A stretch of 64,000 nucleotides of DNA from Flavipsychrobacter sp. (GTDB lineage: Bacteria; Bacteroidota; Bacteroidia; Chitinophagales; Chitinophagaceae). The stretch lies in NCBI GenBank assembly GCA_017849575.1, contig JAFIGV010000007.1, forward strand, positions 124,001 through 188,000. The letters run 5' to 3'. The notes under the pieces are model-generated. The model made no database searches. It was given only the letters and a program-made list of their open reading frames with translations, and had not been told where the DNA came from. Position 1 is the first letter of the stretch, and every line of letters starts with the position of its first letter. The position numbers were made by a program, and so were the translations under genes. Below are positions 44,286-51,296 of this stretch, one piece after another.

Positions 44286-44650
44286 GCTGCGGGGGTGAAC
44301 TGCGCAATGTAGCTATCGAAATCGTTTCGAAGGCGCCGAAACTCTCGTTCCATGCGGTCCATATCCCTGCGCAGACTATTTTGTTTTAACTGGATAGAGC
44401 CGGTATTTTCCTCCTTTTGCGGATAGCCAGCGTCTTTCATTTCGTCTGCAATTTCTTTACGAATCAGAGCAAGGATCGCATCTTTTTCAATAAAGCTGTT
44501 CAGGAAAATTTCTACCCGCTCCAGCACGCTGCTATCCATATCATTATTGATGATTTCAGCGATTTTATTCTTCATCATGATGTTTTCCTGCTGAAGAATG
44601 TCCAACTGCTTTTGCAAAGATTTGAGCTCGATCTGGTAATTACTGGGCAT
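44282..44650 (-). CDS. Hypothetical coiled-coil protein
   Basis: 122 residues, almost entirely helical: an N-terminal coiled coil (LKSLQKQLDILQQENIMMKNK), a middle helix with ERVEIFLNSFIEKDAILALIR and a C-terminal coiled coil (DMDRMEREFRRLRNDFDSYIAQF). No signal peptide, membrane helix or known family was recognised. It converges with the REC-CRP gene with overlapping stop codons and lies downstream of the cbb3 operon (100-bp gap), with its own -7-like box TACCTTTA about 30 bp upstream. Confidence 0.7.
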   Translation of the reverse strand: MPSNYQIELKSLQKQLDILQQENIMMKNKIAEIINNDMDSSVLERVEIFLNSFIEKDAILALIRKEIADEMKDAGYPQKEENTGSIQLKQNSLRRDMDRMEREFRRLRNDFDSYIAQFTPAA

Positions 44651-44749
44651 ACTATTCTGTTCTCACAAACGCTACAATAAAGGTATAATCGAACTGAGGC
44701 GAGCCTGCGTACATTGGTCATACACTCGCATGATTTTAGTCAGTCCAGT

Positions 44750-45460
44750 TCAGTTTTTATGACAACAACTGGCTTTGATCGTTTGCTGTTCTACAGTGAT
44801 GCGCGGACTTAAGTACGGGATGCCGAGGTTCATACCGCGCAGAATAAATAATGAACCGAAGACGAACATAAGCACCGGAACCATCTTTCGCAGGTGATGG
44901 GTACGTAAGAAAGCAGCCTTTCCTTTCAGGATGCTGATGGAAACCATAGCTGGCACAGTGCCTAATCCAAAGGCATACATCAGCCCCACTGACTGCAGGG
45001 CGCTGTGTGCAGTAACGCTCATAGACAATGCCATATAAACGAGCCCGCAGGGCAGTAAACCATTGAGAAAACCTGCAACGGCCAGAGTCTTTAAACTGGG
45101 ATTGCCGATGAATTTCCCTAATTGCTTTTTTACAAACCCCGTCCAGGGAAGATTAAATGAAGTGAGCCGGTTGGGCAGAAAGCTAACTACACCAACGATT
45201 AAAAGCAGTGCGCCTAATACGATAGAAATGGTTTGCTGTATCTGCGGACTGAACACAGACTTGAAAGAGTGCAGCGTGAAGCCGAGCAGCGCATAGACCG
45301 TAATGCGACCGAAATGATAGAGCAAAAGACCCAGAATGCGGCGGAATCCCCGCAGCATATGAAAAGGCATTACCCACACTATTGGGCCACACATACCTGC
45401 ACAGTGCAGGCTTCCGGTGAGGCCCATGAGCAATGCCATGGTGATCGGAAATGTATTCAT
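44750..45460 (-). CDS. Sulfite exporter TauE/SafE-type membrane protein of the cbb3 operon
   Basis: 236 residues with about six membrane helices. The N-terminus GLTGSLHCAGMCGPIV carries the paired cysteines typical of this branch, usually found last in cbb3 assembly operons (often called CcoH/SafE-like), where a role in copper or cytochrome maturation is suspected. The start ATG overlaps the ccoH stop (TAATG), so translation is coupled. The C-terminal SCCHKN end is metal-ligand-like. Substrate unproven. Confidence 0.85.
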   Translation of the reverse strand: MNTFPITMALLMGLTGSLHCAGMCGPIVWVMPFHMLRGFRRILGLLLYHFGRITVYALLGFTLHSFKSVFSPQIQQTISIVLGALLLIVGVVSFLPNRLTSFNLPWTGFVKKQLGKFIGNPSLKTLAVAGFLNGLLPCGLVYMALSMSVTAHSALQSVGLMYAFGLGTVPAMVSISILKGKAAFLRTHHLRKMVPVLMFVFGSLFILRGMNLGIPYLSPRITVEQQTIKASCCHKN

Positions 45461-45915
45461 TACTCGTTGAGGTTTAACTTGGATTCCTGATAATAGGTTT
45501 TGCCTTCAGACTGCCAACGGATCTTTACAGAATACGTGGTGGGATGAAGGCGGCTGCGCGGCACTACAAGGTTGTTGTGCTGCAGGGCCGAAAGGTCAAA
45601 ACTGGCGTCCCATTCTGATTTTGCTGCGGCGTAAAAGTCCACGGTACCGGTCACAGCCTTACCGGTGAATTCGCCGGGCAAGGAAAGCGTTACCGCGTCT
45701 TTGCTTGCCGTGATGCCCACCGGGGCACTCAGTGTTGACTGATTCTTTACCGCATCAATGACCTCCTGATATTTTATCTCCTGCTGATAGTAGTCACTGG
45801 CCACCAGTTGAAAATCCTGCTTCATACTCAGGAAAACAAGTGTTGCAATCAACACGACAAAACCAATGTAGAGAACGGCAATTTTTGCGCCCCAGTTCAT
45901 TTTCAATGTGCTCAT
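45460..45915 (-). CDS. ccoH: FixH/CcoH cbb3 oxidase assembly protein
   Basis: 151 residues. One N-terminal membrane helix (IAVLYIGFVVLIATLVFLSM) is followed by the DYYQQEIKYQEVIDA motif that marks FixH, then an immunoglobulin-like beta domain. FixH works with FixG and FixI in assembly or copper loading of cbb3 oxidase. It lies 20 bp after ccoG and overlaps the SafE-like gene. Confidence 0.9.
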   Translation of the reverse strand: MSTLKMNWGAKIAVLYIGFVVLIATLVFLSMKQDFQLVASDYYQQEIKYQEVIDAVKNQSTLSAPVGITASKDAVTLSLPGEFTGKAVTGTVDFYAAAKSEWDASFDLSALQHNNLVVPRSRLHPTTYSVKIRWQSEGKTYYQESKLNLNE

Positions 45916-45935
45916 AGTAGTTGCTTTTTGATTTT

Positions 45936-47384
45936 TTACTTTCCGCCGCCGAATGGGCCAAGGAAAGAGGTTGTGATTACTTTTATTTTTTTGTCGCCAT
46001 CATACACGGCGATTTTGAGTGGTGTCTTTCGTGTTTTGATGTCGGACTTGTTCACGTACACGAACATAGTTCCGGAGGCATAGGATTCTTTGGGCACTTT
46101 GAGCTCTGTTTCACCCACGAGTTTTATGGAACCGTGGAAGTTCACTGGCTTGAGCAAGAGCACCTTATCACGATAGGTCTTGTTCAAAAACTTGTAGTTA
46201 TACAAATTGCTCAGTTGGTTGTCAGGTTGCTCCTGAAACAGTTGTCCGGGCGTTCTGAGAATGGAGATGCCCACTTCGGTACGACTGGCCAGCAGATAGA
46301 CTTCAACACTCAGCAGGGCAAGCATAACAAAAGTGTAGGCCTTCATCCTTGCAGTAAAGCGTGTAGGCTTCTTGTCGGAAATATTGGCTTCGGAAGCATA
46401 GCGGATCAGATTGGGCTCGAGGCCTACAGCCGTCATCATGCTGTTGCACACATCAATACAGGCAGTGCAATTGGTACATTCAAGCTGAGTACCGTTCCGG
46501 ATATCAATACCCGTAGGACATACCCGCACGCATTGACCGCAATCGATACAATCGCCGGCCGTACGCTCCTCATTCTTTCTGAATTTGGCTCTTTTCTCAC
46601 CGCGCACATGATCATAGGCCACCACAATGGTATTTCTATCCAACAACACGCCCTGCATTCTGCCGTATGGACAGATTACGGTACAAACCTGTTCACGCAG
46701 CCATGCAAAAACAAAGAAGAACACCGATGTGAAGATGGAAATTGCAATTAGGCCACCCACGTGGTTGCTTACATCGTCCGTCACAATTTTTTTGAGCTCA
46801 TCGACCCCGATGATATAAGACAAAAAGGTGTTGGCGATAATGAAGGAAAGCGCCCAGAAAATAATCCACTTAGAAAATTTCTTGACGATTTTCTCCCGGT
46901 TCCACGGACCATTTTTGAGCATGCGTTGTTTTGCAGCATCACCCTCGATGGCATATTCGATCTTGCGGAAAACCATCTCCAGAAAAATGGTCTGCGGACA
47001 GGCCCATCCACAAAATACGCGGCCAAACACCGCAGTAAACAGCGCAATGAACACGATAAACAGCACCATCCCCAGGCCGAAAATGAAGAAATCCTGTGGC
47101 CAGAAGATCTGGCCGAACAGGATAAATTTTCTTTGCAGGATGTTGATCAGGAAAAACGGATGTCCGTTTACTTTGACAAACGGAAGTCCAAACAGTACGA
47201 TCAGGTACACAACACTAAGCCATGTCCGTGCGTTGTAAAGCTTTCCTTTGGGTTTGGTAGGAAAAACCCAGATGCGTTTCCCTTCTTTATCTACAGTCGC
47301 TACTTTGTCTCTGAATGAAGCACTTTCTTTCTGCTGTTTAACCGTTGGCTCATCTGGCACCTGGGTATCCTCACTATTATTCAT
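45936..47384 (-). CDS. ccoG: Cytochrome c oxidase accessory protein CcoG (FixG)
   Basis: 482 residues. It has an N-terminal cytoplasmic part, several membrane helices with FCGWACPQTIFLEMVFR, and two 4Fe-4S ferredoxin motifs (CIDCGQCVRVCPTGIDI and CTNCTACIDVCN), then a C-terminal Ig-like domain. FixG/CcoG is thought to reduce copper during cbb3 assembly. It is 30 bp downstream of ccoP in the operon. Confidence 0.95.
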   Translation of the reverse strand: MNNSEDTQVPDEPTVKQQKESASFRDKVATVDKEGKRIWVFPTKPKGKLYNARTWLSVVYLIVLFGLPFVKVNGHPFFLINILQRKFILFGQIFWPQDFFIFGLGMVLFIVFIALFTAVFGRVFCGWACPQTIFLEMVFRKIEYAIEGDAAKQRMLKNGPWNREKIVKKFSKWIIFWALSFIIANTFLSYIIGVDELKKIVTDDVSNHVGGLIAISIFTSVFFFVFAWLREQVCTVICPYGRMQGVLLDRNTIVVAYDHVRGEKRAKFRKNEERTAGDCIDCGQCVRVCPTGIDIRNGTQLECTNCTACIDVCNSMMTAVGLEPNLIRYASEANISDKKPTRFTARMKAYTFVMLALLSVEVYLLASRTEVGISILRTPGQLFQEQPDNQLSNLYNYKFLNKTYRDKVLLLKPVNFHGSIKLVGETELKVPKESYASGTMFVYVNKSDIKTRKTPLKIAVYDGDKKIKVITTSFLGPFGGGK

Positions 47385-47414
47385 TGTTATATCATTTAAG
47401 CATGGTGAATACGC

Positions 47415-48575
47415 TTACTCTACAGCTATATTTTTTGCGGGTTTGGCATTTGTAGAATCTGTTGCGGGCGCAGCTGTTTCACCCTCAACATAGAGTTCTC
47501 CTTGCTTCTCTTTGGGAGAAGCGGGCTTGGTGCCATGCAAGGTGCGGACAAAGCTGGCCAGTTCGGCAATCTGTTTTGGCGAGAAATCGTCTTTCCAGCT
47601 CTTCATACCCTTGTCCTGCCATCCATACTTGATAGATTTAAATACATCCTGCAGGCTACCTCCATGTATCCAGTAGTCGTCCGTAAGGTTAGGACCTACT
47701 AGTCCGCCACCATCTGCCAGGTGACATGCAGCGCAGTTCTTACTGAAAAGTGTTTTACCTTCTTCTAGTCCGGCCGCATCCGACATGGTTACATTGTTTT
47801 CGTCAATGTTTCCGGCTGTCTTTGCGAGATAAGCTGCCTTGTCTTCTTCACCCTTCTTTACTGCGGCAATGTATTCCTCCGCAGAGCTGGGACCATGACC
47901 GCCTCCATGATAATACCAGAGGTAGATAACGCCAACCACGATGGTGAGATAGAAACCATACTTCCACCAGGGAGGCAGACTGTTGTCGAGCTCATGGATG
48001 CCATCGTAATCATGATCAAGCATAATATCCTGCTCTTTTTCGATAGGCACCACATCGTTGAACTTGTCCCAGAACGAAACCCTTTTTGCCGGGCTTGTTC
48101 CTGCTTCTTCGCCGGTCTTTGCACTGATAGCGCGCAGCAACACACCCATATAAATGATCATCGCAAGGACGATAAGCAGTTCAAATCCCACAATAGAGAT
48201 CAATGCATAAAAATCTGATGACGGAACGCCGGTGATTACAGACGGTGCTGCAGCGGCGGGTGCCGCCTCCTGGGCAAAACCACTAAGAGCCGGCAAGGAC
48301 AGGGCCACCAGGAGCAGCAGTGTTTTCATGATCTTTCCAGAACGCTCAGCGCGCATTTTGTCTCTGTACACAATGGCCAACTGACGCATTACCCCGCCCA
48401 GCACCGCTATGGCGAAGAGCAGAACAACGATGACCGATGCCAACCCGATCATTATGGGGTTGAATGAAGATTCGTTACCCGTTGTGGCCGGTGCTGCAGC
48501 ATCCTGCGCAAAACCAGTCAGCGAAAGCAGCAGGAGCGGTAACGAGAGGATTAATGACTTAAAATATGAACGCAT
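47415..48575 (-). CDS. ccoP: CcoP-like cbb3 oxidase subunit III with a duplicated N-terminal module
   Basis: 386 residues. The C-terminal half has the FixP membrane segment (LPPWWKYGFYLTIVVGVIYL) and one cytochrome c domain with CAACH and a probable Met ligand in KGMKSW; classical CcoP has two haem c domains, so this is the monohaem type. The N-terminus is unusual: a signal-like segment ending LTGFAQDAAAP plus a helix (residues 1-~72) is followed by a second, similar pair starting at Met83 (MKTLLLLVALSLPALSGFAQ). An alternative start at Met83 (48329), preceded by GGAAAG-like bases, would give a standard protein of 304 residues. Confidence 0.88.
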   Translation of the reverse strand: MRSYFKSLILSLPLLLLSLTGFAQDAAAPATTGNESSFNPIMIGLASVIVVLLFAIAVLGGVMRQLAIVYRDKMRAERSGKIMKTLLLLVALSLPALSGFAQEAAPAAAAPSVITGVPSSDFYALISIVGFELLIVLAMIIYMGVLLRAISAKTGEEAGTSPAKRVSFWDKFNDVVPIEKEQDIMLDHDYDGIHELDNSLPPWWKYGFYLTIVVGVIYLWYYHGGGHGPSSAEEYIAAVKKGEEDKAAYLAKTAGNIDENNVTMSDAAGLEEGKTLFSKNCAACHLADGGGLVGPNLTDDYWIHGGSLQDVFKSIKYGWQDKGMKSWKDDFSPKQIAELASFVRTLHGTKPASPKEKQGELYVEGETAAPATDSTNAKPAKNIAVE

Positions 48576-48598
48576 GGGAATGCTAATTTTTTATGGAG

Positions 48599-48778
48599 TT
48601 AGATTGAATCGTTTTCATCACCAGGAAACGGCATTTGCTTCATGGAATTGATGTAGTTCTTATCAGCTTTGAAGGCCCACACTGTTAATGCAGTAAAAAA
48701 AACAAAGAACAGGATGAGGGAAGTGAGCGGATAAATGCCCACTCCCGTAATACCTTCCAGATAGTTTATGAATTTCAT
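48599..48778 (-). CDS. ccoQ: Small CcoQ-like membrane subunit of the cbb3 oxidase
   Basis: 59 residues: MKFINYLEGITGVGIYPL, one membrane helix (LTSLILFFVFFTALTVWAF), and a charged tail KADKNYINSMKQMPFPGDE. Position between ccoNO and ccoP, size and single-helix layout agree with CcoQ/FixQ, which stabilises the complex. It lies 28 bp after ccoNO and 23 bp before ccoP. The gene is too short for most gene finders. Confidence 0.85.
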   Translation of the reverse strand: MKFINYLEGITGVGIYPLTSLILFFVFFTALTVWAFKADKNYINSMKQMPFPGDENDSI

Positions 48779-48806
48779 CGTCGTATTGTTTTAATTATTG
48801 CTGTGC

Positions 48807-51002
48807 TTATTGGGCACTTGCAGTTTTTTGTTCAAGTTTTATGTCCTTACCAATGCGTTGCAGATAGGCTATCAGCGCAACGATTTCTTTGTTGCCTTCG
48901 GTCTTGATGCCTTCACCTTTCAAGGTTGCTTGTATCTTACTTTCCTGAGCTACCACATCCTGATTAGCAATCTTGTCGTATCCAGCCTCATAAGGCACGC
49001 CGAGGGTTTGCATCGCACGAATCTTGGCACCCGTCAGCGAAGTATCCAGTTCTCTTTCAAACAACCAGGGATAGTTGGGCATAATAGAACCCGGCGACAT
49101 GCTCGTTGGTTCCCACATATGGTTGTAGTGCCAGCTATCAGGATATTTTCCGCCTACGCGGGCCAAATCCGGACCGGTACGTTTACTTCCCCACTGGAAC
49201 GGGTGGTCATACACAAACTCTCCTGCTTTAGAGTATTCACCATAACGTGCCACCTCATCGCGGAACGGACGGATCATTTGTGAGTGACAGGTATAACAGC
49301 CTTCGCGTACATAAATATCGCGACCGTGAAGTTCGAGCGGAGTGTACGGTTTCACCGAGGCTATTGTAGGTATGTTTGATTTCACCAGATAGGTAGGAAC
49401 GATCTCGATAAGACCTCCGATAGCAACGACTACAAGGCTCCATACCAACATCTGAACGGGACGACGCTCAATCCAACGGTGCCAGTGGTGTTTGCCATGT
49501 TCTACATACACTTTTGATAGTGGTGCAGCTTCTGCAGCTTCATCATTCACCATCTTACCACTCTTAATGGTTTTTACGAGGTTGTACAACATCATGAACA
49601 CACCGAGCAGGTACAAGGTACCACCCACGCCACGCATCAGATAGAACGGACGCATTTGTGTAACGGTTTCGAGGAACTGATATTTAAGTTGTCCTTCCGG
49701 TGTAAACTCTTTCCAGGCAAGGCTCTGCATAAATCCACCCCAATACATAGGCACGGTGTAGAATACAATACCGAGCGTGCCGATCCAGAAGTGCCAGTTG
49801 GCCAGCTTCTGCGAGTAAAGGTTTGTGCGGAACATGCGCGGGAACAACCAATACAGCATACCAAAAGTGAGGAAGCCATTCCAGCCCAGAGCACCTACGT
49901 GCACGTGTGCAATTGTCCAGTCGGTGAAGTGACTGATGGCATTCACATTTTTCAGTGATAGCATCGGGCCTTCAAACGTTGACATACCGTAGGCGGTTAC
50001 TGCCACCACCATAAACTTCAGCACGGCGTCTTCACGCACTTTATCCCAGGCGCCGCGAAGCGTCAGCAGACCATTGAGCATACCTCCCCACGAAGGCGCA
50101 ATCAGCATTACAGAAAACACGGTACCGAGCGACTGAGCCCAATCCGGCAAGGCAGAATACAGAAGGTGGTGAGGACCAGCCCAGATGTAGATAAAGATGA
50201 GCGCCCAGAAGTGTATGATGGAAAGACGGTAGGAATATACCGGCCTGTTTGCCGCCTTGGGCAAAAAGTAGTACATCACACCCAGATAAGGTGTAGTAAG
50301 GAAGAATGCCACCGCATTGTGTCCGTACCACCACTGCACCAGGGCATCCTGTACACCAGCATACCAGGAGTAGGACTTGATCCAGGTAAACGGAATCTCG
50401 AACGAGTTAACAATGTGCAGCATGGCTACGGTAACGAAAGTGGCGATGTAGAACCAAATAGCTACATACATATGCCGCTCTCTGCGTTTAATGAGCGTAC
50501 CGAACATGTTCCATCCGAAAATCACCCACACCACAGCAATCAGGATATCGAGCGGCCACTCCAGCTCTGCATACTCCTTACCCGTGGTAAAGCCCGACAG
50601 AAGGGTGAGCGCGGCAAGCACAATGATGAGCTGCCAGCCCCAGAAGTGGAGTTTGCTGAGCGTATCACTAAACATGCGTGCCTTGGTAAGCCGCTGCAAA
50701 GAATAGTAAACGCCCATGAAAATACCGTTACCCACAAACGCGAAAATCACCGCATTGGTGTGTACCGGCCTTACCCGTCCGAATGTGGTTTCTGCAAGGC
50801 CAAAATTTAGCCAGGGAAACACAAGTTGAAATGCTGCAAGCAAGCCGGCAAGCATGCCGACAATACCCCAGAGTATGGTGGCATAGGCAAACATCTTTAC
50901 GATCTTATTGTCGTAATAGAACTTGTCTAGCTGCCCCGTACCCGCAGTCATTTTAACTTCGTCTGTCAGCGGATGCTGACCGTGTTGTGAAGTGGTGCTC
51001 AT
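48807..51002 (-). CDS. ccoNO: Fused CcoN-CcoO subunit of cbb3-type cytochrome oxidase
   Basis: 731 residues. Residues 1-~480 are the 12-helix haem-copper catalytic subunit CcoN, with conserved histidines in GRVRPVHTNAVIFAFVGNG, WYGHNAVAFFLT and HFTDWTIAHVHVGALGWNGF (shown in parts: WTIAHVHVGALGWNGF). Residues ~520-731 are the monohaem subunit CcoO, with membrane anchor and haem motif GCYTCHSQMIRP, and the Met ligand in SPGSIMPNYPWLF. The fusion of CcoN and CcoO is the form seen in many Bacteroidota. It reduces oxygen with high affinity at low oxygen levels. It begins 25 bp after ccoS. Confidence 0.97.
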   Translation of the reverse strand: MSTTSQHGQHPLTDEVKMTAGTGQLDKFYYDNKIVKMFAYATILWGIVGMLAGLLAAFQLVFPWLNFGLAETTFGRVRPVHTNAVIFAFVGNGIFMGVYYSLQRLTKARMFSDTLSKLHFWGWQLIIVLAALTLLSGFTTGKEYAELEWPLDILIAVVWVIFGWNMFGTLIKRRERHMYVAIWFYIATFVTVAMLHIVNSFEIPFTWIKSYSWYAGVQDALVQWWYGHNAVAFFLTTPYLGVMYYFLPKAANRPVYSYRLSIIHFWALIFIYIWAGPHHLLYSALPDWAQSLGTVFSVMLIAPSWGGMLNGLLTLRGAWDKVREDAVLKFMVVAVTAYGMSTFEGPMLSLKNVNAISHFTDWTIAHVHVGALGWNGFLTFGMLYWLFPRMFRTNLYSQKLANWHFWIGTLGIVFYTVPMYWGGFMQSLAWKEFTPEGQLKYQFLETVTQMRPFYLMRGVGGTLYLLGVFMMLYNLVKTIKSGKMVNDEAAEAAPLSKVYVEHGKHHWHRWIERRPVQMLVWSLVVVAIGGLIEIVPTYLVKSNIPTIASVKPYTPLELHGRDIYVREGCYTCHSQMIRPFRDEVARYGEYSKAGEFVYDHPFQWGSKRTGPDLARVGGKYPDSWHYNHMWEPTSMSPGSIMPNYPWLFERELDTSLTGAKIRAMQTLGVPYEAGYDKIANQDVVAQESKIQATLKGEGIKTEGNKEIVALIAYLQRIGKDIKLEQKTASAQ

Positions 51003-51027
51003 TTATTCTGTCTTTAAGGATTATTGA

Positions 51028-51183
51028 TTATTGGTGTTCTTTCAATTCGTTATCATACAGCATGCGCATAGCCGAGCCTTTCTGGTCTTCAAATTGATTA
51101 GACCGCACGCTCCACATAAATGCAACGAGAAAGCCCGCCGCAACCAACATACTCGCAATGATCATGATATATAATGCACTCAT
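51028..51183 (-). CDS. ccoS: CcoS cbb3 oxidase assembly protein
   Basis: 51 residues: MSALYIMIIASMLVAAGFLV (single N-terminal helix) followed by FMWSVRSNQFEDQKGSAMRM, the family motif with QFEDxxGxxxRML. CcoS is needed for insertion of cofactors into CcoN. It is the first gene after an internal promoter (51206-51213) and 25 bp before ccoNO. Confidence 0.9.
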   Translation of the reverse strand: MSALYIMIIASMLVAAGFLVAFMWSVRSNQFEDQKGSAMRMLYDNELKEHQ

Positions 51184-51205
51184 GGGATTACTTTTTTGTG
51201 ACGAA

Positions 51206-51213
51206 CAAAACTA
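51206..51213 (-). promoter_or_regulatory. -7 promoter element of ccoS-ccoNO
   Basis: Read on the minus strand this is TAGTTTTG, an exact TAnnTTTG match, 22 bases before the ccoS ATG. No -33 TTTG is present at the usual distance, which suits an activator-dependent promoter. Confidence 0.5.
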
Positions 51214-51262
51214 CCCTTGCCCATAGGGGCTGCTCATGACTGAAGGCACGTAAAAAACTGAT

Positions 51263-51270
51263 TGATATCA
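51263..51270. promoter_or_regulatory. TGATATCA dyad upstream of ccoS
   Basis: A perfect 8-bp palindrome centred about 66 bases before the predicted ccoS transcript start. This is near the place where CRP-type activators bind in class I promoters. It may be a target of the REC-CRP regulator; half-sites abut rather than being spaced as in an FNR box. Confidence 0.3.
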
Positions 51271-51296
51271 TTTGTGTCAGCATCCCGCCCGGATTT

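Noticed and set aside
45921-46751. 276-codon open frame opposite ccoG
   Set aside because: Antisense to ccoG, and no recognisable protein features.
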